This document shows positions 32,934 to 41,320 of a stretch of 64,000 nt of DNA, piece by piece. Source of the stretch: JANOSH01 sp031415695 (GTDB taxonomy: Bacteria; Actinomycetota; Acidimicrobiia; Acidimicrobiales; Ilumatobacteraceae); NCBI GenBank assembly GCA_031415695.1, contig JANOSH010000050.1, positions 1 through 64,000 on the forward strand, in the 5' to 3' direction. Under the pieces are notes generated by a model. That model saw nothing but the letters and a program-made list of their open reading frames with translations, was not told the origin of the DNA and did not search any database. Position 1 is the stretch's first letter, and every line of letters starts with the position of its first letter. Position numbers and translations under genes: made by a program.

Positions 32934-35258
32934 ATGTCTCGCCGAATAGTTTGCGTTGTCATTGGTTCGTTGCTGCCCGTCCTTGCTGCTACCGCGCAGG
33001 CGAATCCTGTTGCGGCGGCGACACCTGCGGTTGGCTATACCGACGTTCTGGTCAGTGCCGCCGATTTGCCGACGGCAATAGCGGCGCTGCCCGACGGTCG
33101 CAAACTCGTCGCCGAACGGGCGGGTGCCTTGCGGATTCTGAGTGCGGCGGGTGTGTTGTCGGCCACCCCAGCTATCACGCTCACGACCCTGTGCACCCAA
33201 GGCGAGCGAGGGTTCTTGGGTGTTGCCGTGGACCCCGCTGACCCCACGGCGGTTTTCGCCTACTACACGGCCCTGATCGACAACGTGTGCTCCAACCGCG
33301 TGGTCAGAATGACCTTGACGGGCGACACTATTTCGCCATCCTCGGTGCAGGTTTTGCTCGACAACATTTCGTCGCCACGCAGCAACCACAACGGCGGCGA
33401 TATCGAGTTCGGCAAAGATGGCTATCTGTACGTGAGCATTGGCGATGGCGGGTTGAACCCGACCACAGCTCGGAACAAGAGCGTGTTGAACGGCAAGATT
33501 CTTCGCATCACAAGTACCGGGGGGATTCCGCCCAGCAATCCGTTCGTGGGTGCGGGAACGCAGCGATGCAATACCACTGGCAACGCAGCGGCGGGCGTTA
33601 CGTGCCAGGAGATTTTTGCACTCGGTCTTCGCAATCCTTTCCGCTTTGCCAACGACATGAACGCCACAGGAACGCGATTTTTCCTGAATGACGTAGGTGA
33701 GGGAACGTGGGAGGAGATCGACGAACTCGCCTCAGGTGCCGACTACGGCTGGAACGTACGCGAGGGAGCGTGCGCCACGGGCTCAACGACCGACTGTGGT
33801 GCGCCACCCGTTGGAATGACCAACCCGGTGTTCACCTACGGACGAAGCGACGGGTGCGTGTCGATCACTGGCGGTGCCTTTATCCCGGTGAGTTGGCCGA
33901 ACTTCTCCGGCGGGTCCTACCTGTACGCCGACTACGTTTGTAACACCATCTTTCGCATCACCCCCGCGGCTGGCGGCGGCTATACCCGCGAGGTGTTCGT
34001 GTCGGGTACGCGCAGCATTGTTCACCTCGAGATGATTCAAGACAATGGCGAATGGTCGTTGTACTACCTGACGTATGACAACGGCGGGGAAATTCACCGG
34101 GTGACGCCGAATCAGGTGCTTGCGCCCCCCGTTCCTGGACAACTGGTGCCGGTTGTGCCAACGCGTGTGCTCGACACGCGGTCTGGTTTGGGTGGCAGCG
34201 TTGGTGTTGTGCGGGCCGGCACTCCAATCACGTTGACGTTTCCAGCGTCCGTTGTTCCCGCTAACGCTGCGGCTGTGTCCTTGAATGTCACGTCGACGTC
34301 GGCCGCAGGTCCGGGCTTCGTTTCGGTGTATCCGAGCGGTATCACGTGGCCAGGAACGTCGAACCTCAACGTCACAGTCGCTAATGAGATCGTTGCCAAC
34401 GCTGTCATTGCCCGGCCGGGGGTGAACAACAGCATCAACATTCTCACCCAGTCGTCCATGCATGTAATCGTCGACGTAACGGGGTACTGGTTGCCAGCCG
34501 ATACCAGTCGATCTGGTCGGTTTGTACCACTGACTCCGAATCGGTTGCTTGATACTCGCAATGGAACCGGCGGTTTTGCGGGCCGTGTCCCTGCGAATGC
34601 CCAGGTCGATCTTCAGGTCACCGGCGCACGCAACGTTCCGTCAACCGGAGTCAGCGCAGTGGCGTTGGTCGTTACGATTGCCGAGCCCACCCGAGATGGG
34701 TTTGTGACGGTTTGGCCCACCGGAACCCCGCGCCCGAACGCCTCGACGCTCAACCCCGGCTACGCCAATGACATCCGTTCGAACCTTGCTATCGTCCCGG
34801 TGTCTGCCTCTGGGAAGGTCAGCTTGTTCACAGCGGCTCCCACGCAACTCCTTGCCGATGTCGTCGGCTATTTCACCGATGAGTCGGCTCCCGTGAGCGG
34901 TGCCGGACGGTTCGTGTCATCGACTGCGGGGCGGGTCTTCGACTCTCGCCTGACCGCGTTCGCACCGAGATTCGCACCGTTAACCGACCGTTCTATCGCT
35001 CTGGCATCGGCCCCCGCCGGTACATCGGGTGTGGCGTTCAACCTCACGGCGGCCGGTACTCAGACCGCGGGTTATCTCACGGCGCACCCGGCTGGAAGCA
35101 GCGTCCCGCTCGCTTCCAATGTCAACTTCGATGCGGCCGGGCGAACGAGAGCAGCGTTGGCCCTCACGGCAACTGCGTCCCCAGCCAGTGTCCAGGTGTT
35201 CGCCAATACCGGTACCGATGTCATTGTCGATGTTGCCGGCTGGTTTACGGGTGCGTGA
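32934..35258 (+). CDS. secreted PQQ-type sugar dehydrogenase with three C-terminal LLDTR...GYF repeats
   Basis: The 774-residue protein has a Sec signal (MSRRIVCVVIGSLLPVLAAT). Residues to about 405 form a glucose/sorbosone-dehydrogenase propeller: GERGFLGVAVDP, SNHNGGDIEFGKDGYLYVSI, ALGLRNPFRF, DVGEGTWEEIDEL and GADYGWNVREG. Three repeats of about 120 residues follow, each opening with RVLDTRSG/RLLDTRNG/RVFDSR and closing DVTGYW/DVVGYF/DVAGWF, a repeat common in exported actinobacterial proteins and probably surface-binding. ATG 32934 has GGAGAAAGAAGG upstream. Confidence 0.85.
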   Translation: MSRRIVCVVIGSLLPVLAATAQANPVAAATPAVGYTDVLVSAADLPTAIAALPDGRKLVAERAGALRILSAAGVLSATPAITLTTLCTQGERGFLGVAVDPADPTAVFAYYTALIDNVCSNRVVRMTLTGDTISPSSVQVLLDNISSPRSNHNGGDIEFGKDGYLYVSIGDGGLNPTTARNKSVLNGKILRITSTGGIPPSNPFVGAGTQRCNTTGNAAAGVTCQEIFALGLRNPFRFANDMNATGTRFFLNDVGEGTWEEIDELASGADYGWNVREGACATGSTTDCGAPPVGMTNPVFTYGRSDGCVSITGGAFIPVSWPNFSGGSYLYADYVCNTIFRITPAAGGGYTREVFVSGTRSIVHLEMIQDNGEWSLYYLTYDNGGEIHRVTPNQVLAPPVPGQLVPVVPTRVLDTRSGLGGSVGVVRAGTPITLTFPASVVPANAAAVSLNVTSTSAAGPGFVSVYPSGITWPGTSNLNVTVANEIVANAVIARPGVNNSINILTQSSMHVIVDVTGYWLPADTSRSGRFVPLTPNRLLDTRNGTGGFAGRVPANAQVDLQVTGARNVPSTGVSAVALVVTIAEPTRDGFVTVWPTGTPRPNASTLNPGYANDIRSNLAIVPVSASGKVSLFTAAPTQLLADVVGYFTDESAPVSGAGRFVSSTAGRVFDSRLTAFAPRFAPLTDRSIALASAPAGTSGVAFNLTAAGTQTAGYLTAHPAGSSVPLASNVNFDAAGRTRAALALTATASPASVQVFANTGTDVIVDVAGWFTGA

Positions 35259-35865
35259 TGTTGGTCATCTTGTCACCGTTGGGCACCGCAAGCTGTTGGG
35301 CATTGCAGGACCTCCGGGGTCGGGCAAAACCACATTGGCCGAACAGGTCGCTACGGCAGTCGGCGCTCAGCACGCGGTGGTCGTGTCGATGGATGGCTTC
35401 CATCTTGCCCAAGCCGAGCTAGTTCGTCTTGGCCGCGCCGAGCGAAAGGGCGCGCCCGACACGTTCGATGCCGAAGGATTTGTGGCGCTTGTCGAGCGGC
35501 TTAAGGTTGCTGGCCCGGCAACTATCTATGCGCCGGTGTTCCATCGAGATGTCGAAGAACCAATTGCGGGAGCCTGTGCGGTCGGCGGCGACGTTTCGCT
35601 GGTTGTTATCGAGGGAAACTATCTCTTGCTCGACGACCAGCCGTGGAATCGTCTCGGGTCGCTTTTCGACGAGACGTGGTACGTCGATGTCGACACGGTT
35701 CAGCGTCGAGACGAGCTCATTGGCCGCCACGTACGGTTCGGTCGTTCGCTGCTGGCGGCCACCGAGTGGGTGGACCGAAGCGACGAGGTAAATGCGGCGC
35801 GGGTAGCGACGGCGCGCCATCGGGCCACGTATATCGTGAACCGCTCAGCCGACCAAGGTTGTTGA
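35251..35865 (+). CDS. P-loop nucleoside/sugar kinase (uridine-kinase-like)
   Basis: The 204-residue protein has Walker A GIAGPPGSGKTTLAEQVA, then VVSMDGFHLAQ and VVIEGNYLLLDDQPW, the signature of the uridine kinase/pantothenate kinase-like family (FrcK/YfdG group). The substrate may be a sugar or nucleoside. GTG 35251 overlaps the stop of the sugar dehydrogenase gene. The longer frame upstream is antiphase to that gene. Confidence 0.8.
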   Translation: MRDVGHLVTVGHRKLLGIAGPPGSGKTTLAEQVATAVGAQHAVVVSMDGFHLAQAELVRLGRAERKGAPDTFDAEGFVALVERLKVAGPATIYAPVFHRDVEEPIAGACAVGGDVSLVVIEGNYLLLDDQPWNRLGSLFDETWYVDVDTVQRRDELIGRHVRFGRSLLAATEWVDRSDEVNAARVATARHRATYIVNRSADQGC

Positions 35866-36396
35866 GTCTGTCGTGGAGTCCGTTGATAACGGTGGCAGTT
35901 CGTCGCTATCGCGGGCCCTGGCAATCAGGTATCCGGTGGCGCGTTCATGGAGCGGGTATTGCTCCATCAGACGCCAAAACCGTGGCGAGTGGTCGGGAAC
36001 AATGAGATGGCACATCTCGTGCATGATGACTGCGTCTATGACCCAGTCCGGGTCGCCGGCTAATCGAGACGAGATGCGGATGGCACCATCACGGTAGGTG
36101 CATGACCCCCATCGAGACGTCATGTTGTCGACCCAGCGGATCTCTTTTGGCTTGGGCAGGTTGAACCGATCGGCCAGGCCGTCGGCGCGTGTCTTGAGAT
36201 CGATACGCTCGGTTCGGTGTTGCCGTCCGAACCGTCGGGCCATTTCGGCGACCCACTTGTCGACGTCGGCTTCAGTCATCCACGATGGAACAGTCACTTT
36301 GAGTAGGTCGCCAGCGAGCTGTGCGCCGACGGTTTTCTTTCGTCGGCTGCTCCTCAGTACCTCCACACGAAACGCTGGAGCGGATGACGGGGCCAC
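35845..36396 (-). CDS. YgjP-like metallopeptidase (M48/SprT type)
   Basis: The 183-residue protein has RWVDNMTSRWGSCTYRDG and the zinc motif VIMHEMCHLIVPDHSPRFW (HExxH plus downstream H), typical of YgjP/DUF45. GTG 36396 is 6 nt after TAGAGT on the minus strand, a leaderless start. Convergent overlap of 21 nt with the kinase gene. Confidence 0.85.
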   Translation of the reverse strand: MAPSSAPAFRVEVLRSSRRKKTVGAQLAGDLLKVTVPSWMTEADVDKWVAEMARRFGRQHRTERIDLKTRADGLADRFNLPKPKEIRWVDNMTSRWGSCTYRDGAIRISSRLAGDPDWVIDAVIMHEMCHLIVPDHSPRFWRLMEQYPLHERATGYLIARARDSDELPPLSTDSTTDSTTLVG

Positions 36397-36441
36397 GCTC
36401 AGACTCTACGCGAACACGCAGGCCAACGGTACGCTGGCGAG

Positions 36442-36690
36442 GTGGCTGTACTTCGTCTCTTCGCCAGCGTTCGTGAGGCTGCAGGTTTGAACCGCGACCA
36501 AGTCCCCGGCGCAACCGTTGGCGATGTGGTGCAGGCCGCGGTCGAACGGTACGGGCCATCATTTGCCGAACTACTCCCGACGTGTCGGGTGTGGGTCAAC
36601 GGCGAGCCAGCCGAAAGCCATCACGTCGTCGGCCCCAATGACGAGGTTGCCATTCTTCCGCCGGTGTCCGGCGGGTCGGTCCAGTCATAG
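36442..36690 (+). CDS. moaD: MoaD/ThiS-family sulfur carrier
   Basis: The 82-residue beta-grasp protein begins MAVLRLFASVREAAGLN and ends GPNDEVAILPPVSGG plus SVQS. MoaD normally ends in Gly-Gly, which is thiocarboxylated for molybdopterin synthesis. Four residues after GG would block activation unless removed. GTG 36442 is 6 nt after TACGCT. No other molybdopterin gene is nearby. Confidence 0.85.
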   Translation: MAVLRLFASVREAAGLNRDQVPGATVGDVVQAAVERYGPSFAELLPTCRVWVNGEPAESHHVVGPNDEVAILPPVSGGSVQS

Positions 36691-36703
36691 CGTTGGCGCA
36701 GTG

Positions 36704-37222
36704 ATGGACAACGCGCTGTATTTCAGAATCTCGGAGTCCTCGTTTCTTTGTGACGTGGACAAACGATCCATGGCCGAGCTTCGCGTCATGCGCAGCGAAT
36801 GCGGTCAACTCGAAACCCAACTGTCGTATGCGCGGCGGATTGTTCAGGGCCGTCTCGACATTGTTGAAGCCGAGCGCCATCGGCGGGCACAGGGCCTTGC
36901 GCCGTCGAACGTCAGTGAGCTCGTTGCTTCCCTTCCGTCGATTCTTGCCACACGCGGCGCTGGTCAGTCGCAACATCGAATTCGTGACGACCAGGGCCTA
37001 TGGGTCGACGATGACGTCGAGGTGATGTCCGACACTGACCAGCTCACCGGGGTGCCCAGCCTGACTGACGAAGGTCTGGCCGAGGTTGCCCTGCGGCTAG
37101 TGGCCTACGAGCGTGACGTTTCGGGACGTCGCCGGTTGGCCCTAAACGCCTATGACATTCTGTCTGCCGAGGTTGTTCGTCGATTCCGTACCGGTGAAGC
37201 GTCGATCGAGGCCGCGTTCTAA
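36704..37222 (+). CDS. rsiG: RsiG-like c-di-GMP-binding anti-sigma factor homologue
   Basis: The 172-residue protein contains the diagnostic motif E(X)3S(X)2R(X)3Q(X)3D at E37-S41-R44-Q48-D52 (ETQLSYARRIVQGRLD), known from RsiG of Streptomyces and Rubrobacter, where it binds c-di-GMP and the complex holds the sigma factor WhiG. A second helix, E136-S140-R143-L147-D151 (ERDVSGRRRLALNAYD), matches except Leu in place of Gln. Two antiparallel motif helices fit a single-chain RsiG. The linker (65-125) is acidic. No whiG is in the window. Confidence 0.75.
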   Translation: MDNALYFRISESSFLCDVDKRSMAELRVMRSECGQLETQLSYARRIVQGRLDIVEAERHRRAQGLAPSNVSELVASLPSILATRGAGQSQHRIRDDQGLWVDDDVEVMSDTDQLTGVPSLTDEGLAEVALRLVAYERDVSGRRRLALNAYDILSAEVVRRFRTGEASIEAAF

Positions 37223-37246
37223 CAGGGCTGCAGGTAGCCTCGGCTG

Positions 37247-37603
37247 GTGACCGACGATCGCTTCCCGGATCTTGGCGGCTTCATCAAGGCCCAGCGCGAG
37301 CTGGCCCGTCTGTCGGTTCGGGCCTTGTCCGATCTCACCGGCGTGTCGAATCCGTACCTCAGTCAGATTGAGCGTGGGCTTCGAAAGCCGTCTGCCGAGG
37401 TTCTCCAACAGATCGCACGAGGGCTCAGAGTGTCGGCCGAGTCGCTGTACGTGCGCGCTGGCATTCTCGATCCCGAATCGACGGAACGTTCGGGCGTCGT
37501 CGAGGCAATTGAGGCCGATCCTCATCTCGCTACCGACCAGAAACGTTCGTTACTCGCCGTGTACCGGAGCTTCCGGGAACAGTCGGGATCTACGCCGGGT
37601 TGA
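37247..37603 (+). CDS. XRE-family HTH regulator
   Basis: The 118-residue protein has an N-terminal helix-turn-helix (GFIKAQRELARLSVRALSDL, then SNPYLSQIERGLRKPSAEVL) followed by GLRVSAESLYVRAGIL. The C-terminal half is helical. GTG 37247 is 6 nt after TAGCCT, probably leaderless. It runs directly into mshA and is near rsiG. Its target is unknown. Confidence 0.85.
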   Translation: MTDDRFPDLGGFIKAQRELARLSVRALSDLTGVSNPYLSQIERGLRKPSAEVLQQIARGLRVSAESLYVRAGILDPESTERSGVVEAIEADPHLATDQKRSLLAVYRSFREQSGSTPG

Positions 37604-37611
37604 CCCACATC

Positions 37612-38841
37612 ATGGCCATGCAACGACTCGCGATGCTGTCCCTGCACACCTCGCCATTGGCGCAACCAGGCTCCGCCGATGCCGGTGGAATGAATGTGTA
37701 CGTTCGCGAGCTAGTCGGTGCCCTGGCGCAGGCGGGCGTTGACTGTACGACATATGTTCGCCGGTCGAGCCCTGACCTTCCATCGCAAACCGTGGTTGAA
37801 CCCGGTTTCAGGGTTGTGCATATCGACGCTGGCGACCCGGATCTACCCAAAGAGCACCTTCCCGACGTCGTCGATGAGTTCGCCGACGGAGTTCGCCGTC
37901 ACATCGAGTCCAACGGTGGCATCGATGTGATCCACGCCAACTATTGGTTGTCGGGAGTCGCTGGTCACCGGCTGAAGCACGAGCTCAACGTTCCCTTGGT
38001 CACAACGTTCCACACGCTGGCGCGTGTCAAGGCTGAAGGTGGCGATCACGAACCGGTAGGCCGGGAGCTTGCCGAGGCAACAATCATTGGATGCACCGAC
38101 ACCATCTGCGTCAGTTGCGACGAAGAGGAACGACAGTTCCGTCGGCTATACGGCAATCCACCCGGTCGGGTCGAAATAGTGGCACCTGGCGTCGATCACG
38201 CCTTTTTCGCACCCGGCGACCGAACCGGAGCCCGTTCGGCTCTGGGGCTTGGCATCGTCGACGAGCCGATGCTCCTGTTCGTCGGCCGCATACAGCCGTT
38301 GAAAGGGCCTGAGGTTGCGGTGCGTGCACTGGCGCATTTGCGGGTTACGCATCCCAGCGCCAAATTGGTTGTAGTGGGCGGGGCAAGTGGCGCTGCGGGC
38401 GACCAGGCTGTGCAGTCGTTGCACCGACTCATTGGTGAACTGGGCCTGGTTGACGCGGTGTTCTTCGTCCACCCGCAGCCGCATCATCTTTTGTCGAGCT
38501 ACTACCGAGCGGCCGACGTTGTCGTGGTACCGAGCCGATCCGAAAGTTTCGGTCTCGTAGCCCTAGAAGCAGCAGCATGCGGAACGCCGGTCGTCGCGGC
38601 AGCTGTGGGTGGTCTCCTGACCTTGGTCGATCATGCCGGAAGCGGATTTCTGGTGCCCGGTCGTGACCCAGTGGTCTATGCCGCCTACATCGACGAGATC
38701 CTGTCGAACCCCAAACTTGCTGTCGAGATGTCCATGAACGCAACCTTGAAGAGCCGCAACTACACGTGGGCTCACGCTGCCCGGCAGTTGGTTTCGTTGT
38801 ACGCCGAACTGATCGACCGCTCGCTCGTTTCGTGCGACTGA
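37612..38841 (+). CDS. mshA: D-inositol-3-phosphate glycosyltransferase MshA
   Basis: MshA joins GlcNAc from UDP-GlcNAc to inositol-3-phosphate, the first step of mycothiol synthesis. The protein of about 409 residues has SPLAQPGSADAGGMNVYVRE (inositol-phosphate site), HANYWLSGVAGH and PSRSESFGLVALEAAACGTP (GT-B nucleotide-sugar site). The frame also allows TTG 37600 (overlapping the HTH stop) and ATG 37618. The YbjN gene after it is the usual actinomycete neighbour. Confidence 0.9.
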   Translation: MAMQRLAMLSLHTSPLAQPGSADAGGMNVYVRELVGALAQAGVDCTTYVRRSSPDLPSQTVVEPGFRVVHIDAGDPDLPKEHLPDVVDEFADGVRRHIESNGGIDVIHANYWLSGVAGHRLKHELNVPLVTTFHTLARVKAEGGDHEPVGRELAEATIIGCTDTICVSCDEEERQFRRLYGNPPGRVEIVAPGVDHAFFAPGDRTGARSALGLGIVDEPMLLFVGRIQPLKGPEVAVRALAHLRVTHPSAKLVVVGGASGAAGDQAVQSLHRLIGELGLVDAVFFVHPQPHHLLSSYYRAADVVVVPSRSESFGLVALEAAACGTPVVAAAVGGLLTLVDHAGSGFLVPGRDPVVYAAYIDEILSNPKLAVEMSMNATLKSRNYTWAHAARQLVSLYAELIDRSLVSCD

Positions 38842-39320
38842 TGTTTGCCGAGCCCGCATTGTCCGATTCCGAGCGGCTTGACTTGGCCGACAGAGTCTCG
38901 AAATGGCTAACCACAGCCCAAGCCGACAACGCCGCGATTTTGGCCGTCGACCGTGCCGAGCCCGGCGATGTAGGCCCTAGTGAGCATCGCTGGTACGTGC
39001 GTCTGTATGGTGACGAGAAGGAGTTCACAACGGTGTGGCTCACACTCGGCCAACGCACGTTGCGCTATGAAACCTATGTGATGCCTGCTCCCGACGAGAA
39101 CGCAGCCGCGCTGTACGAGCAGTTGCTGCGTCGAAACGAGCGGCTTACCGGTTGTCATTTCTCCATTGGCATGGAGGACGGCATATTTCTGCGCGGTGAG
39201 ATTCCGGCGAGCACGGTGTCGCCTTCGGCACTCGATTCGCTCATCGGAACCTTGTACGCCACGGTCGAGCAATGCTTCCAAGCGTTGATCCGCATCGGTT
39301 TTTCCAGCCGATTCGCGTAG
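38841..39320 (+). CDS. YbjN-domain protein
   Basis: The 159-residue protein has the YbjN/tir chaperone-like fold: WYVRLYGDEKEFTTVWLTLG, RYETYVMPAP and LYEQLLRRNERLTGCHFSI. Function is poorly known. ATG 38841 overlaps the mshA stop by one base (TGATG), and this pairing is conserved in actinobacteria. Confidence 0.8.
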   Translation: MFAEPALSDSERLDLADRVSKWLTTAQADNAAILAVDRAEPGDVGPSEHRWYVRLYGDEKEFTTVWLTLGQRTLRYETYVMPAPDENAAALYEQLLRRNERLTGCHFSIGMEDGIFLRGEIPASTVSPSALDSLIGTLYATVEQCFQALIRIGFSSRFA

Positions 39321-39362
39321 CTGGTTTCCGATTCGGGCTCTCTCATCTCCATTGTACAGACA

Positions 39363-39404
39363 AGGGTGGGGCGGCAAGTTCGGGGAAGGACACCGCCCCA
39401 CCCT
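39363..39404 (+). terminator. terminator hairpin before proC
   Basis: AGGGTGGGGCGG (39363-39374) and CCGCCCCACCCT (39393-39404) are perfect arms with an 18-nt loop. The proC -10 box TAGTCT (39406-39411) starts two bases after it, so the hairpin separates two transcription units very tightly. Confidence 0.7.
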
Positions 39405-39417
39405 CTAGTCTTGGCAG

Positions 39418-40215
39418 ATGACGTACCGGCTGGTGGTTTTTGGCGGCGGCAACATGGGTGCAGCGCTCGTTGGGGGGCTACTTGCTACCGGTTGGGGCAG
39501 CGCCGACGAGCTGGCGGTGGTCGATCCCTACGAGCCAACGCGCCAGTCCCTCGCTGGTAAGTACCCGAACCTCCACGTGTTGGCGTCGTCGCCGCCACAG
39601 TTCTCTGCGGCCATTTTGGCCGTCAAGCCTCACGATGTGGTGGGCCTTGGTCCGCTACTTCTCGCCGCCGGTGTCAGCCGGGTGCTGTCGGTTGCCGCTG
39701 GTGTGTCTATTGCGACCATGGAAGCTGCTATAGGCGGCGAGGTTGCGGTGGTCCGTTCTATCCCCAATACTCCGGCGCTGGTAGGCGAGGGTGCGGCGGC
39801 ATATTCGCCGGGACGTTGGGCGTCCGAGGCCGATCTGGCCTGGGCCGGGTCGATTCTCGATTCCGTTGGATCCTCGGTGCAACTGCCTGAACATCTGCTC
39901 GACGCAGCTACGGGGCTCAGCGGATCTGGCCCTGCGTACATTTTTCTTGTTGCCGAGGCCCTCATTGAAGGTGGCCTGCTGCAAGGGATTCCCCGGCCTG
40001 CGGCCCGGCAGTTGGTGAGCCAACTGTTAGTGGGTAGCGCTAAACTGTTGGCCGAGTCGAACGATGAGCCGGCGGTTCTTCGAGCCAATGTCACGTCGCC
40101 GGGGGGCACAACCGCGGCTGGGCTTCGCGAGCTCGAGCGGGGCAGCGTACGGGCCTCTTTCATCGACGCCGTGGCCTCGGCGACGGCTCGAAGTCGCGAA
40201 CTCGGGGCCAGTTGA
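39418..40215 (+). CDS. proC: pyrroline-5-carboxylate reductase
   Basis: The 265-residue enzyme makes proline from pyrroline-5-carboxylate. It has the NAD(P)-binding VVFGGGNMGAALVGGLL, AVKPHDV, RSIPNTPALVGEG and LSGSGPAYIFLVAEALIEGG, and ends with TSPGGTTAAGLRELE. ATG 39418 is 6 nt after TAGTCT, leaderless. Confidence 0.93.
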   Translation: MTYRLVVFGGGNMGAALVGGLLATGWGSADELAVVDPYEPTRQSLAGKYPNLHVLASSPPQFSAAILAVKPHDVVGLGPLLLAAGVSRVLSVAAGVSIATMEAAIGGEVAVVRSIPNTPALVGEGAAAYSPGRWASEADLAWAGSILDSVGSSVQLPEHLLDAATGLSGSGPAYIFLVAEALIEGGLLQGIPRPAARQLVSQLLVGSAKLLAESNDEPAVLRANVTSPGGTTAAGLRELERGSVRASFIDAVASATARSRELGAS

Positions 40216-40272
40216 TACGGCCGTTCGCAGGATCTTGACGAAGTGACACTTTTCACGGCGTGTCATGTGGCC

Positions 40273-40385
40273 TACTATGTCGAGACGGCCGGAGGAGACT
40301 CCGGGCAACGAAGCAGGGTTCGCGCTGGCAACGGCTGCGTCCAGAGTTGGTGTCGTCGGGGGGTCGACACCAACTCTGCTTCCGT
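40273..40385 (+). ncRNA. possible small structured RNA
   Basis: The 219 bases between proC and the next gene contain TACTAT (40273-40278), a CCGGAG-GAGA-CTCCGG hairpin with GNRA tetraloop (40289-40304) and a perfect 13-bp hairpin (40343-40377) followed by TTCCGTTTTGG. A transcript of about 95 nt would have this shape. It does not match the SRP, 6S, tmRNA or riboswitch patterns I know. It could also simply be the proC terminator region. Confidence 0.3.
40343..40377 (+). terminator. perfect 13-bp terminator hairpin
   Basis: AGAGTTGGTGTCG (40343-40355) and CGACACCAACTCT (40365-40377) enclose a 9-nt loop with six G (six C on the other strand). GCTTCCGTTTT follows. Confidence 0.7.
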
Positions 40386-40434
40386 TTTGGCCACGTGTAG
40401 GACCAGTTCACAGTGAGCGAAGTAGGGTTCATTC

Positions 40435-41310
40435 GTGGGCCGTCGCTATGAAACCGTGAGTTTTCTCACCGATTACGGGCTGATCGACGAGTTCGTGGGT
40501 GTTGTGAAGTCGGTTATTCGTGATCTGGCGCCCCACGTTGTCGTCGTCGACATCAGCCACGACATCCCTCCTTTCGATGTTCGTGCCGGCGCGCTTACCC
40601 TGGCGCGGTCCGTCCAATACATGGCTACCGGCGTGGTGTTGGCGGTGGTCGACCCGGGCGTAGGAACGAGCCGTAGGGCCATCGCCATCGAAGTAGCCGG
40701 TGGAAATGGTGTTTTTATCGGTCCCGACAATGGACTCCTTGCGGGTGGCGTCGCTATCGCTGGTGGTGCCGAACGAGCGGTCGAGCTCACGAACGAGTCG
40801 TATCATCTAGCGGCGCCAGGGGCAACATTCGCCGGGCGCGATGTCTTTGCTCCGGTTACAGCTCATCTGTCCAACGGCGTCGATTTGGCCGAATTTGGCA
40901 ACCTGGTGTCCGCCGACGAATTGCTCCCCGGCGTTGTTCCGCTGCCACGGCCGGGCGAGACGGGCAGTCTCATCACCGAGGTCATGTGGGTCGATCGGTT
41001 TGGTAACGCTCAGTTGAACGTCGGTCTCGACGATTTGGAATCGTGGGGCCAGCGAATCCAGATGCGCTGGGGGAATGCCGATGTTCGATCCGCACGCAAA
41101 GTTCGTGCCTATGGCGAGCTTGGTGACGGCGAACTTGGTTTAGTGCTCGACAGCTACGGCATGTTCTCGGTAAGCCTTAACCGTTCTGCCGCTGCGGCCG
41201 AGTTGAGTATGGCCGTCGGTACCGAGGTCACCCTGTTCGATCTGGGGTCCACGGTTACTACCCCGCCAGCTACCCCGGTGGCGTTGGGCCGTCGGCCCGA
41301 GCGGGCGTAA
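40435..41310 (+). CDS. SAM hydrolase / SAM hydroxide adenosyltransferase (DUF62)
   Basis: The 291-residue protein has SFLTDYGLIDEFVGVVKSV, SHDIPPFDVRAGALTL, VVDPGVGTSRRAIAIE and FIGPDNGLLAGG, the conserved core of the fluorinase-like family. Non-halogenating members hydrolyse SAM to adenosine and methionine. The residues are those of hydrolases, not halogenases, as far as can be seen. GTG 40435 is 6 nt after TAGGGT, leaderless. Confidence 0.88.
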   Translation: MGRRYETVSFLTDYGLIDEFVGVVKSVIRDLAPHVVVVDISHDIPPFDVRAGALTLARSVQYMATGVVLAVVDPGVGTSRRAIAIEVAGGNGVFIGPDNGLLAGGVAIAGGAERAVELTNESYHLAAPGATFAGRDVFAPVTAHLSNGVDLAEFGNLVSADELLPGVVPLPRPGETGSLITEVMWVDRFGNAQLNVGLDDLESWGQRIQMRWGNADVRSARKVRAYGELGDGELGLVLDSYGMFSVSLNRSAAAAELSMAVGTEVTLFDLGSTVTTPPATPVALGRRPERA

Positions 41311-41320
41311 TGTTGTTGCC

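Noticed and set aside
40281..40320. Signal recognition particle RNA
   Set aside because: AACGAAGCAGGG resembles the SRP loop superficially, but the GGAA-tetraloop helix and asymmetric loop are missing.
40277..40459. Possible small protein in the proC spacer
   Set aside because: Its ATG lies within the TACTAT box and the frame runs through a terminator hairpin into the next gene.
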